64,000 nt of DNA from positions 806,001-870,000 of the forward strand of contig CP048228.1 of assembly GCA_020002265.1 (NCBI GenBank). Reading direction: 5' to 3'. A program made the position numbers and the translations under genes. A model generated the notes under the pieces. That model did not search any database. It was not told where the DNA came from and saw only the letters and a list, made by a program, of their open reading frames with translations. Below, piece by piece: positions 55,520-64,000 of this stretch. This DNA comes from Anaplasmataceae bacterium AB001_6 (GTDB taxonomy: Bacteria > Pseudomonadota > Alphaproteobacteria > Rickettsiales > Anaplasmataceae). Every line of letters starts with the position of its first letter. The first letter of the stretch is position 1.

Positions 55520-57520
55520 ATGGAAAGGACACAAAGAGAATATGAAACCGAAACTACAAATAATAAGTTATCGGAGATACAAAAGACATCAACAGAACAC
55601 GATGACGAATATTATGATACTTTAGATACGGAGCCTCAATCGCCGCTAACAATAGGTGGTTTTAATAGCCTGCCACAATCACCATACAGAGCTAATATCC
55701 AAGTAGCTTGGAATACTATCAAAAAAGTTAAGGATGCTATCAAAGAAGTTAAGGATGATATCAAAGAAAATAAGGATGATATCAAAAAAGTTAAGGATGA
55801 TATCAAAGAAGTTAAGGATGATATCAAAGAAAATAAGATTATTATTAAAAAAGCTATGAATATTATCAAAAAAGTTTCTATACATAATGATAGTAATCAA
55901 GAATCAAAAAAATCTATACCAACTAGTACGAATCAACAACCATCAAAAATTACCTATAGTCATAAAATAAGCGATTTAGATGTCATACCAACAAAAGATC
56001 GCTTAGCGAATGCGGTACGCTTAATTATTTCCTTTGCTATATGTGTGCCTCTTATGCCATTGATTTTACCCATTGCAGGGTTTATGCTTTTGATCAATCA
56101 TCAGCTGCCCCGAAATATGCTAGAACACGTACGCAACACACGTAAGGTTCATTCACATCTTTGTGAAGGTTTTGAGACTTTACCTGTAACTATCAAGCGA
56201 CACATTGTAGATGAGAATAATAGGATAACAAATATATATTCACCATCCATTACAACTCAAGATGATCAAGGAAAATTGATGACTTTAGTCTCGCCGGAGG
56301 AGTGCCTTAATACTGGTAAACCAATGGTGATTATGATACCAGACTTAGGTTGCGGAATGTTTGAATATCAAAAAGTAATGAACGATGCAAAACAAGGTAA
56401 ATACAATTTATGTTTTATTAGTGAAGGAAAATTTGCACCAACAATCAACAGATCTATTCAAGATATTATCCAAGTTTATACTGAAGTTTATTTTAATCTC
56501 GTAGAGCATTGTAAAAATAAAGCACCAACAGACACAATAGCGCCTCCAAATATTACTTTAGTTGGGCATGGTATGAGTGGTGGATTAGCTGCAAAAGTGA
56601 TGCTAAACATATTAAAGGTAGATAAAGATGCTAAAGTAAAATTATTAACATATAATACTCCAAAGAACCTAGAATCTGGGCTTAATAATTATACTTTGTT
56701 TAAGTATCCAACTATTCAGTCCTCTGTTATATTATCTGCTTTAGTAAGAATAATAACAAAAATATCTTGCCTGATCTCTGACATACGTCTCCTAGACTGT
56801 CATAAAAATATGCAATTGCTAAAAGAAAATTTTTCAAATGCCAAAAATGCAGCAGTTGCTTCTTTTAATAATCCATCAGATACCACGATAGGTAATGAGA
56901 CATTACAAAATAAAGAGAAAGACTTTGATTACAATGTAGTTAATGCAAGTAATAATTTTAGGAATGATTTTATGTCAGCCTCAAGCAACCAAAAATTAGC
57001 TGATGATATAAAAGAAGAGTTGAAAGAAAGACAAAATCAAATAGATAGTAAAATTTTTGAAAAATCACAAAAAATGTTACAAATATTGACTAAGAAACAA
57101 AAGATAGAAGAAAGCTTAAGCAAGAACCTTGATAAGCTCCAAACAGGATGTCTAACTAGAGATCTTCAAATCAACAAAAATGCCTTACAAAACACTGAAG
57201 AAGCAATAGAAGAACTTAGGGAAAAAAAGAATAAATTTACAATTCATAGAAAGCATATTATTCATCAATATGTTGATCTTAATTTACAACCAATAAGAGA
57301 TTTTATCCATGATAGAGAATCATCACCAGCAATAAACCAGACAAATGCTGACAATAAGCAAGAAATAGTGCTTCCTCAAGATAATATTGCTATACAAGGT
57401 AATAGTAGTAATCAAGAATCAGAAGCAGCAATGCCATCTTCACCTACTGAAATACTGTCAGAAGTGTCATCACGGAAGATGTTATCATCTGCTTCGTCAC
57501 TATGTTCACATTCACCCTGA
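55520..57520 (+). CDS. Interval copy 2: heptad coiled coil fused to hydrolase-like domain
   Basis: A 666-residue protein. Residues 60-119 are a heptad coiled coil (KEVKDDI units), followed by SIHNDSNQES and STSTNQQ linkers, HKISDLDV, a hydrophobic segment at about 165-194 and the hydrolase-like core: VIMIPDLGCGMFEY, ITLVGHGMSGGLAAKV, KLLTYNTPKNLE and LLDCHKNMQLL. The nucleophile position of GxSxG is glycine (351) and a serine stands two residues on. VASFNNPSD lacks the second histidine of copy 1. A second coiled coil (about 495-585), VDLNLQPIRDFIHD and a SNQESEAA tail end the protein. Intact frame, so presumably expressed. Function unknown; it may be a pseudoenzyme. Confidence 0.75.
   Translation: MERTQREYETETTNNKLSEIQKTSTEHDDEYYDTLDTEPQSPLTIGGFNSLPQSPYRANIQVAWNTIKKVKDAIKEVKDDIKENKDDIKKVKDDIKEVKDDIKENKIIIKKAMNIIKKVSIHNDSNQESKKSIPTSTNQQPSKITYSHKISDLDVIPTKDRLANAVRLIISFAICVPLMPLILPIAGFMLLINHQLPRNMLEHVRNTRKVHSHLCEGFETLPVTIKRHIVDENNRITNIYSPSITTQDDQGKLMTLVSPEECLNTGKPMVIMIPDLGCGMFEYQKVMNDAKQGKYNLCFISEGKFAPTINRSIQDIIQVYTEVYFNLVEHCKNKAPTDTIAPPNITLVGHGMSGGLAAKVMLNILKVDKDAKVKLLTYNTPKNLESGLNNYTLFKYPTIQSSVILSALVRIITKISCLISDIRLLDCHKNMQLLKENFSNAKNAAVASFNNPSDTTIGNETLQNKEKDFDYNVVNASNNFRNDFMSASSNQKLADDIKEELKERQNQIDSKIFEKSQKMLQILTKKQKIEESLSKNLDKLQTGCLTRDLQINKNALQNTEEAIEELREKKNKFTIHRKHIIHQYVDLNLQPIRDFIHDRESSPAINQTNADNKQEIVLPQDNIAIQGNSSNQESEAAMPSSPTEILSEVSSRKMLSSASSLCSHSP
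55697..55876 (+). repeat. 21-bp tandem repeat in copy 2
   Basis: About eight units of 21 bp, of the form AAGGATGATATCAAAGAA plus three variable bases, encode the KDDIKE(V/N) heptads. The unit differs from that of the 52836-53150 array but keeps the ATCAAAGAA core, so the two arrays share an origin and have diverged. Confidence 0.8.
56543..56664 (+). repeat. Block A shared by copies 2 and 3
   Basis: The 122 bases at 56543-56664 match 58368-58489 with a single difference (G to A). They encode the GHGMSGG region. Sequence on either side is much less alike. Confidence 0.9.
56793..56922 (+). repeat. Block B shared by copies 2 and 3
   Basis: These 130 bases are identical to 58618-58747. They encode CHKNMQLLKENFSNAKNA and the following residues. 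Similarity then falls off over the next 50 bases. Confidence 0.9.
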
Positions 57521-57546
57521 TTATTCAATTATTTGGTTATATATCC

Positions 57547-57650
57547 AATTTAGCAAAGAAACCAAATTAATAGTACAAAAAATAGATAAAATTGCTAAAA
57601 AATTAATAAATTTAACTACTTAACTGCTCTATATTAGAAATAAATGTAAT
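57547..57650 (+). pseudogene. Duplicated ruvA 3' end (remnant 2, with internal deletions)
   Basis: AATTTAGCAAAGAAACC and TTAATAGTACAAAAAA match remnant 1 and ruvA; then large internal deletions remove most ruvA codons, and similarity returns at AAAAAATTAATAAATTTAA and in the leader before the next gene. It is the more decayed of the two remnants. Confidence 0.8.
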
Positions 57651-57686
57651 ATTCATCTAGTATAGAGGATATTAACAGAGGTATCG

Positions 57687-59237
57687 ATGAAAAAAACACC
57701 AAGAGAAAACAGAATTAGAGATGATCAAAAATTGAAACAGTCTATATCAACTAGTACGAATCAACGATCATCAAGAAATGACGATCGTCATAAAATAAGA
57801 AGGTTAGATGTCACAACAAGCGAACAAGGACTTCTAACGACGAATACGGTGCGGCTTATTACTGCTTTTGTAGTATGTTTGCCTCTTATGCCCTTAATTT
57901 TGCCCCTGGCAGGGTTTATATTTTTAGATACCCATCTGCTGGGCTGGAATGTTGCACAAAGAATATTCAGAGGGCTTAATCCTATACCTAACTATGAAGC
58001 TACTACACAATATGGTCGCTCGCTGCCTATAACTGTCTCTTCATACGTTATCGATGATAATAATAAGACGATAAAACATCCAAAACCTTCAATCTTTGCA
58101 GACAACAGGTTGCATGCTTTCATCAAGAATGGTTTTAATGCTGATAACCCATCGGTGATTATGATACCAGACTTGGGTCGCGGAATATCTGAATATAAAA
58201 GAGTAATTAAAAATATCAACGCAGGGAAATACAATTTATGTGTTCTTAGTAAAGAAGGAGTATGTTCAACAGAAGTCCACAGTATTCAGGAGATTATCCA
58301 AGCTTATACTGAAATTTATTTTAATCTCAGAGAGTATTATAAATACATAAAACCAGACATGACAACGCCTCCAAATATTACTTTAGTTGGGCATGGTATG
58401 AGTGGTGGATTAGCTGCAAAAGTGATGCTAAACATATTAAAGATAGATAAAGATGCTAAAGTAAAATTATTAACATATAATACTCCAAATAAACTAGATT
58501 CTGGATTTATTAACTATACTTGCTTTACCAATTCAACTATTCAGTCATCTATTATATTATCTTCTTTAACAAGAATAATAACAAAAATAATCTGCGTGTT
58601 ATCTGATATACGTCTTCTAGACTGTCATAAAAATATGCAATTGCTAAAAGAAAATTTTTCAAATGCCAAAAATGCAGCAGTTGCTTCTTTTAATAATCCA
58701 TCAGATACCACGATAGGTAATGAGACATTACAAAATAAAGAGAAAGATTTTGATTACAATATAGTTAATGCAAAGAATAATTTGTGGCATAAAGTCTTAA
58801 AATCACCTCAAATGAAACAAGAAATAGATGATGCCATAAACGAAGATTTGAACGAACAGCATGAAATAGAAAAGAGAATATTGGAAACATTGGATATAAA
58901 CAAAGAAGAACTAGTAGGATTTTTATCTAAAGAAGAACTAGTATTATTTTTAGCTTTGAGTATGCAGAAAGAACTACCAGCACCATATAAATCTCAGCCC
59001 GCATATATTGCTCATCAATGTGTTGATCTTAATTTACAACCAATAAGAGATTTTATCCATGATAAGAAATCTTCATCAGAAATAAACCGGATAACTGCTG
59101 CCAGTGGGCAAGAAACAGCGCCTTCTCAAGGTTCTGCTGCTGCTAGCGTTTATCCATATCAACCACAACACAAGGTAGATGAGGCTGATGCTTGGGCTTT
59201 AGCATATTCTGAACAACGAGAAGTAACACTTAATTGA
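57687..59237 (+). CDS. Interval copy 3: hydrolase-like membrane protein without heptads
   Basis: A 516-residue paralogue of copies 1 and 2. It starts MKKTPRENRI, lacks the heptad tract, and has HKIRRLDV, a hydrophobic segment (about 55-80), VIMIPDLGRGISEY, ITLVGHGMSGGLAAKV (Gly237 where the nucleophile Ser is expected), KLLTYNTPNKLD and LLDCHKNMQLL. The C-terminal part has a shorter helical region and VDLNLQPIRDFIHD, then a Ser/Ala/Gln-rich tail. Two long blocks are almost identical in DNA to copy 2. It ends 61 bases before ruvB. Confidence 0.75.
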   Translation: MKKTPRENRIRDDQKLKQSISTSTNQRSSRNDDRHKIRRLDVTTSEQGLLTTNTVRLITAFVVCLPLMPLILPLAGFIFLDTHLLGWNVAQRIFRGLNPIPNYEATTQYGRSLPITVSSYVIDDNNKTIKHPKPSIFADNRLHAFIKNGFNADNPSVIMIPDLGRGISEYKRVIKNINAGKYNLCVLSKEGVCSTEVHSIQEIIQAYTEIYFNLREYYKYIKPDMTTPPNITLVGHGMSGGLAAKVMLNILKIDKDAKVKLLTYNTPNKLDSGFINYTCFTNSTIQSSIILSSLTRIITKIICVLSDIRLLDCHKNMQLLKENFSNAKNAAVASFNNPSDTTIGNETLQNKEKDFDYNIVNAKNNLWHKVLKSPQMKQEIDDAINEDLNEQHEIEKRILETLDINKEELVGFLSKEELVLFLALSMQKELPAPYKSQPAYIAHQCVDLNLQPIRDFIHDKKSSSEINRITAASGQETAPSQGSAAASVYPYQPQHKVDEADAWALAYSEQREVTLN

Positions 59238-59298
59238 TTGTGATTTTACATAATCAAGATTTTGACATATTATTCCTTATTCAAGTATTTGAATATAA

Positions 59299-60297
59299 AT
59301 GTCAGATTTAACAAAAGATCTAGAATGTAAGCAAAGTGATAAGGTAGGTATATCTTTCAGACCGCAATGTTTGGCTGATTTTGTCGGTCAAACTAGCTTG
59401 AAAGATAATTTATCTGTTTTTATAGAAGCTGCAAAAAAAAAGGATGATTCATTGGATCATATTTTATTACACGGCCCACCAGGCTTGGGTAAGACAACCT
59501 TAGCTAATGTTGTTGCAAAAGAGTTAAATGTTAACATAGTTAGCACCTCTGGACCTCTACTTACCAAACCAGGTGATTTGGCCGCAATAATGACTAACCT
59601 TCATAAAAATGACGTTTTATTTATAGATGAAATTCATAGGCTTAGCACGAAGGTAGAAGAGGTATTGTATGCAGCAATGGAAGATTTTAAGTTGGATTTG
59701 ATAATAGGCTCAGGACCATCTGCTCGTACTGTTAGTATAGATCTACCAAAATTCACCATAGTGGGTGCAACAACTCGTATAGGATTAATATCAAAGCCTT
59801 TAAGAGATAGATTTGGCATCCCAGTAAAATTGGAATTTTATACAATAGAAGAACAAAAAGAATTGTTATCAAATATTGCCAATACATTAAAAATGCCAAT
59901 ATCTGAACAAGCATTATATGAAATTGCAAAAAGATCGCGAGGAACTCCAAGAATAGCTATTAGATTATTAAAAAGATTATATGATTTTTTCTTGGTAAAG
60001 TGCACAAATACAATAGATATACATTTCACTATAGAATCGCTTGATAAACTACATATAGATGAAAGAGGTTTAGATAAATCGGATAGAGATTACTTAAAAT
60101 TTATATATGAAAACTATCCTAAAGCAGCTGTTGGGATAAATACAATATCTTCTGCACTGTCGGAGCAAAAGAGCAATATAGAAGAAGCCATAGAACCTTA
60201 TCTGATAAAAATAGGATTTATTAACAAGACTAAAAGAGGCAGAATATTAACTGAAAAGGGCCTTACACACATCAAAAACATCAAAGAATACGATTGA
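59299..60297 (+). CDS. ruvB: Holliday junction branch migration ATPase RuvB
   Basis: A 332-residue AAA+ helicase that works with RuvA and RuvC. Walker A is LHGPPGLGKTTLANVVA, Walker B VLFIDEIHRLS, sensor 1 IVGATTRIGLIS, the arginine finger region PLRDRFGIP, and the C-terminal winged helix begins LDKLHIDERGLDKSDRDYL. All motifs are intact. It is normally next to ruvA; here 6.8 kb of duplicated genes separate them. Confidence 0.97.
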   Translation: MSDLTKDLECKQSDKVGISFRPQCLADFVGQTSLKDNLSVFIEAAKKKDDSLDHILLHGPPGLGKTTLANVVAKELNVNIVSTSGPLLTKPGDLAAIMTNLHKNDVLFIDEIHRLSTKVEEVLYAAMEDFKLDLIIGSGPSARTVSIDLPKFTIVGATTRIGLISKPLRDRFGIPVKLEFYTIEEQKELLSNIANTLKMPISEQALYEIAKRSRGTPRIAIRLLKRLYDFFLVKCTNTIDIHFTIESLDKLHIDERGLDKSDRDYLKFIYENYPKAAVGINTISSALSEQKSNIEEAIEPYLIKIGFINKTKRGRILTEKGLTHIKNIKEYD

Positions 60298-60491
60298 TCA
60301 AATTATAGTCTTAAAGGAGACAGAAATATAAAGAATTCCAATATCTAAAATATTAAATGAAAATCTGTATTAATTCATATAAGAAGATATTTTTGCATAT
60401 ATAAAATGTAACACAAGCAATAGATCGCAATTTTTTTCTTTATCTAGAGATAATCAATCACCATACATTAACAAAAAAAATAACGTAATAT

Positions 60492-61124
60492 TCATTTCCT
60501 TTGTACCCCATCGGTAATATTTTTTTTATTGCTCCCCAACAAAATTGCTTTTTCTTTTTCAAGATGCTCTGGTAATTTTGAGGCATCGTATATGGGACGA
60601 TAAAATTCCATTAGAGATAATAAATCACAAGGAAGTAATTCAGCTGCTTTGCCATTACTGCGGTCTACCAAACAGGAAGCTAATACTACCTCAGCAGAGG
60701 TATTATCGAATAACTTCATTGTTTCCAGCGCGGATTTAGTGGTAGTAATTACATCTTCCATGATAATAATCTTAGAATAATCCGCAGTAGAAAATCCGCG
60801 TCTAAAAACAAAGCTCCCGTCTACTCTTTCACAAAATATAAAATTCAAACCAAGGGCCCTTGCTAATTCATAACCAACCACCACACCTCCAATAGCAGGA
60901 GAGGCGACAGCATCTGCAATTTCATTTATTTTTTTACCAAATTTTTCCAAACTATATTGCTGTATTTTCTCCACCAATATTGAGATCACTTGTTGAGCAA
61001 TTTTGGTATCTTCCAAAATTTTTGCACATTGAAAATAATATTCGCTATGCATTCCAGATGAGAGCACGAAATGTCCTTTTAATATTGCTTTTTTATCAAA
61101 GAAAATTTTCTCAATATCAATCAT
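60492..61124 (-). CDS. pyrE: Orotate phosphoribosyltransferase
   Basis: A 210-residue enzyme that makes OMP from orotate and PRPP in pyrimidine synthesis. KGHFVLSSGMHSEYYFQCAKI, DAVASPAIGGVVVGYELARAL and the PRPP-binding IIIMEDVITTTKSALETM are present; the PRPP loop reads TTTKS in place of the commoner TTGGS. Length is normal. It converges on ruvB with 194 bases between, which hold no gene or clear terminator, and diverges from ileS. Confidence 0.92.
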   Translation of the reverse strand: MIDIEKIFFDKKAILKGHFVLSSGMHSEYYFQCAKILEDTKIAQQVISILVEKIQQYSLEKFGKKINEIADAVASPAIGGVVVGYELARALGLNFIFCERVDGSFVFRRGFSTADYSKIIIMEDVITTTKSALETMKLFDNTSAEVVLASCLVDRSNGKAAELLPCDLLSLMEFYRPIYDASKLPEHLEKEKAILLGSNKKNITDGVQRK

Positions 61125-61321
61125 AATAAATACCGATTCAACATGAAAAACTGATTAATTTTAGCACAAAAAGAGATAATTGAAAAATTGGCAAAAAATA
61201 ATATAATTCTGAGATATAGGCAATGTGCTTAATTTTCGCATTATAAAACGCTACTGTTTATAAATAGCCATTATAGAGCAATTATCATTAATCAAAGAAT
61301 TTCTAATAGGATTTAAAAGCA

Positions 61322-64000
61322 ATGAAAAAGTTTCAAGATACTAACCCTAATGTTGATTTATCAGCGGTAGACAAAGAGATATTAAATTATTGGCAAAATA
61401 ATGATACCTTTAGAAAATCGGTAGAAAGAAACAATGAATCGGAATTTATATTCTATGATGGTCCTCCTTTTGCAAATGGCTTACCACATTATGGTCACTT
61501 GTTAACTGGATTTATAAAAGATGCAATAGCAAGATTCCAGACAATGCAAGGGAAAAAAGTCAATCGAAGATTTGGGTGGGATTGTCATGGTTTGCCAGCA
61601 GAAATGGGAGCAGAAAAAGAACTTAATATAAGCGGCAGAAAAGCAATTGAAAATTTTGGGATTGAAAAATTCAATGAACATTGTAGATCATCTGTCATGC
61701 AATATACCAACAATTGGAAAGAATATGTTATTCGGCAGGCTCGATGGGTTGATTTTGATAACAGCTATAAAACTATGGATTTAAATTTCATGGAATCTGT
61801 AATTTGGGCATTCAAAGAATTATATAAAAAAGGTCTTATATATGAATCTAAGAAAGTGGTTCCGTATAGCTGGAAATGTCAAACTCCTCTAGCGAATTTT
61901 GAAACAAAGATGGACAATTGCTATAGAGCGAAAACAAGTAAAGCAATAACCGTAGCTTTAAAATTAAAAAATATTCCAAAATCACTAATTAATGTTTGTA
62001 GTGAATGTTATTTATTAGCATGGACAACCACGCCCTGGACTTTACCTTCCAATTTAATGTTAGCAATCGGTAAAGATATTAAATATGCAGCTAAAATAGA
62101 AGATAATAAAGCTTTTATTTCTTCTGCGAATTATATAAAAGATGATACCAAAATAGTTGAAATAGATTATCAAGAATTGATCAATTTAGAGTATGAACCT
62201 CTTTTTACATACTTCAAAGATAATACTAATTCGTTCAGAGTAACAGAAGCAGACTTTGTCACTGAAAGTGATGGTACAGGAATAGTGCATATTGCTCCTG
62301 GATTTGGTGAAGATGATTTTGAATTATGTAAGAAAAAAAACGTAAATGCAGTGTGTCCTATAGACGAAGGAGGAATTTTCACAAAAGAAGTCTCAGATTT
62401 TAAGGGAAGACAAGTATTTGAATGTGAAGAAGATATCATTGCATATTTAAAACAGAGAGGTAATTTAATTAAGATAGAAAGTTATGTTCATAATTATCCT
62501 CATTGTTGGCGTACTGATACTCCCCTAATATACAGGACTATCTCATCATGGTATCTAAAAGTAGAGAATATAAAAGATCAGATGGTGCAATTAAACCAAG
62601 AGATCAATTGGATACCAGGTCATATTAAAGATGGAATGTTTGGGAAATGGTTGGAAAATGCTAGAGACTGGGCAATATCACGTAACAGATTTTGGGGAAC
62701 ACCCATTCCCATATGGAAATCTGACAATGATAAATATCCAAGAATTGATGTATATGGCTCAATTGCTGAACTGGAAAAAGACTTTAATATAAAAGTTGAT
62801 GATTTACACAAGCATGTCATAGATAAATTGACAAGACCCAACCCTGATGATCCGTCAGGGGAAAGTAAAATGGTAAGAATTCCAGAAGTTTTCGATTGCT
62901 GGTTTGAATCTGGATCTATGCCCTATGCACAGAATCATTATCCTTTTGAGAATAAAGAATGGTTTGAAAAAAATTTCCCAGCGGATTTCATTACTGAATA
63001 CATATCGCAAACAAGAGGATGGTTTTACACTCTTTTAGTGTTATCAGTGGCCTTATTTAATAAAATACCTTTCAAGAATTGTATCTGTCATGGAGTAGTA
63101 CTGGATGCGCAAGGTCAAAAATTATCTAAGAGATTAAATAATTATCCAGACCCAATAGAAATGTTTAATAAGTATGGTTCTGACCCACTTAGATTTTTAA
63201 TGTTATCTTCGCCTGTTTCAAATAGCGGAAATTTATTAATAGATAAAGATGGCAAAATGATTCAAGATGTCTCTAGGTTGATTATTAAACCTTTATGGAA
63301 TGCGTATCATTTCTTTTCGATGTATGCAAATTCTGATGAAATAACAAATGTACAAGTAATAGATAATTCGATGAATGAGATGGATAACTATATCCTCTGC
63401 AAAGCAAAGATATTTATCAAAAAAGTAAATCAGAATTTGAATGATTATCATACGGTAGATGCATGTCACGCAATAGACATCTTTTTAGATGTTTTAAATA
63501 ATTGGTATATTAGAAGGAATCGCTCTAGATTCTGGAAAAAAGAACATGATCAAGATAAAAAAGATGCATATAATACTCTATATACTGTAATAACAGTACT
63601 TTGTAAGACTATAGCGCCTCTTTTACCTGTGGTATCAGAAAAAATATGGTTAGGCCTTGGTAATAGAGATTCTGTTCATTTAGAAAGATCAGTTGAAAAT
63701 ATTGATTTAACAGAAGAACAATGTTCAACAATTGCAAAAATTGACTTAGTAAAAGACATATGTCAATTTGGTTTATCTTTAAGGAATAAACATAAAATAA
63801 GAATAAGGCATCCTCTACAAAGGATGAGTATTTTCTACGAAGATCATGAAGATATAACAAAATATAAGGATATCATCGAGCAAGAATTGAATGTAAAATC
63901 TGTAGATTTCGCGGAAGATTATTCATCTATTGCTACTAGAGTAATCAAGTTAAATTTTCCTGTTTTGGGTAAAAAATTTCCAGAAAAAGTGAAAGTGCTA
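61322..64000 (+). CDS. ileS: Isoleucine--tRNA ligase, 3'-truncated by the window edge
   Basis: The first 893 codons of a class I synthetase. The HIGH motif is HYGH at 56-59 in PPFANGLPHYGHLL, followed by VNRRFGWDCHGLPAEMGAEKEL. The editing domain has LAWTTTPWTLPSNL and DGTGIVHIAPGFGEDD. The KMSKS loop is KLSKR at residues 600-604 (63119-63133). The sequence style, with KLSKR, fits the eukaryote-like type 2 IleRS found in Rickettsia and other Rickettsiales, a type known to be less sensitive to mupirocin. The frame stays open to the last base. Confidence 0.96.
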   Translation, partial: MKKFQDTNPNVDLSAVDKEILNYWQNNDTFRKSVERNNESEFIFYDGPPFANGLPHYGHLLTGFIKDAIARFQTMQGKKVNRRFGWDCHGLPAEMGAEKELNISGRKAIENFGIEKFNEHCRSSVMQYTNNWKEYVIRQARWVDFDNSYKTMDLNFMESVIWAFKELYKKGLIYESKKVVPYSWKCQTPLANFETKMDNCYRAKTSKAITVALKLKNIPKSLINVCSECYLLAWTTTPWTLPSNLMLAIGKDIKYAAKIEDNKAFISSANYIKDDTKIVEIDYQELINLEYEPLFTYFKDNTNSFRVTEADFVTESDGTGIVHIAPGFGEDDFELCKKKNVNAVCPIDEGGIFTKEVSDFKGRQVFECEEDIIAYLKQRGNLIKIESYVHNYPHCWRTDTPLIYRTISSWYLKVENIKDQMVQLNQEINWIPGHIKDGMFGKWLENARDWAISRNRFWGTPIPIWKSDNDKYPRIDVYGSIAELEKDFNIKVDDLHKHVIDKLTRPNPDDPSGESKMVRIPEVFDCWFESGSMPYAQNHYPFENKEWFEKNFPADFITEYISQTRGWFYTLLVLSVALFNKIPFKNCICHGVVLDAQGQKLSKRLNNYPDPIEMFNKYGSDPLRFLMLSSPVSNSGNLLIDKDGKMIQDVSRLIIKPLWNAYHFFSMYANSDEITNVQVIDNSMNEMDNYILCKAKIFIKKVNQNLNDYHTVDACHAIDIFLDVLNNWYIRRNRSRFWKKEHDQDKKDAYNTLYTVITVLCKTIAPLLPVVSEKIWLGLGNRDSVHLERSVENIDLTEEQCSTIAKIDLVKDICQFGLSLRNKHKIRIRHPLQRMSIFYEDHEDITKYKDIIEQELNVKSVDFAEDYSSIATRVIKLNFPVLGKKFPEKVKVL

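Noticed and set aside
52519-59298. Prophage or insertion sequence between ruvA and ruvB
   Set aside because: No transposase, integrase, terminal inverted repeats or phage genes; the ruvA remnants and repeated units explain the region by local duplication.

Overview
The window is strongly AT-rich and compact. It reads as a chromosome segment of an obligately intracellular alphaproteobacterium of the order Rickettsiales. The main reasons are the gene order ribA-virB8-virB9-virB10-virB11-virD4 on one strand (the arrangement known for the Rickettsiales vir homologue system), an alphaproteobacterial TrcR/DUF1013 regulator, an IleRS with a KLSKR loop as in the eukaryote-like type 2 enzymes, and a reduced, scattered set of housekeeping genes. 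Flagellar genes (fliI, fliH, fliN, a motE-like gene) argue against Rickettsia or Anaplasma proper. They point, as inference only, to a Midichloriaceae-like or other flagellar-gene-bearing lineage. No mobile element, rRNA or CRISPR array was found.

Layout. 1-6762: end of efp, a degenerate inositol-monophosphatase-like gene, ispG, a shared terminator, sucDC and an ABC exporter. 6763-10625: an island with long non-coding flanks around a 788-residue J-domain-like protein. 10626-16825: pepA-purN, a membrane-anchored unknown, a Bax-inhibitor-1-like protein, an M23 peptidase and tRNA-Ser(UGA). 16826-20439: argR diverging from a three-gene amino-acid ABC transporter, with a tandem ArgR-type operator between them. 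20440-26850: a lineage-specific protein with a PPxY motif, pheS, rplT-rpmI, an unknown, motE, trcR and the phosphatidylethanolamine pair pssA-psd. 26950-32888: SURF1, EamA and ZnuB-type transporters, two MFS transporters and a PstS-like protein. 33075-37162: flagellar export and switch genes mixed with rsfS, rpmJ and a protein that looks like a divergent mitochondrial carrier. 37245-44690: the virB8-virD4 operon, ribA and tRNA-Leu(GAG). 44817-51812: uvrC, mtaB, rnc, nuoE, a HAD phosphatase, a D-amino-acid aminotransferase and dacA. 51910-60297: ruvA and ruvB, separated by nearly 7 kb of a tandemly duplicated gene family. 60492-64000: pyrE and the first 893 codons of ileS.

The two most unusual parts are the ruvA-ruvB interval and the carrier-like gene. 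The interval holds three paralogous units of a membrane-anchored alpha/beta-hydrolase-like protein. Units 2 and 3 each begin with a decayed copy of the 3' end of ruvA, and each preceding unit ends with a sequence resembling the bases just before ruvB. The family therefore appears to have grown by tandem duplication of a segment running from inside ruvA to just before ruvB. The copies differ in ways that matter. The GHSVG nucleophile elbow of copy 1 is GHGMS in copies 2 and 3. A 21-bp repeat encoding a heptad coiled coil is present in two copies. Copy 1 is split, with its last break at an A8 run. Long blocks of near identity link copies 2 and 3.

How the parts may work together (inference): the T4SS core built from virB8-D4 would export host-directed proteins. 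The J-domain-like protein, the PPxY protein, the carrier-like protein and the ruvAB-interval hydrolase family are candidate host-interaction factors, but nothing in the sequence proves export of any of them. Peptidoglycan enzymes (DacA, M23, a D-amino-acid aminotransferase) and PE synthesis suggest a maintained cell wall and membrane. The ArgR-controlled ABC system and several transporters suggest dependence on host metabolites.
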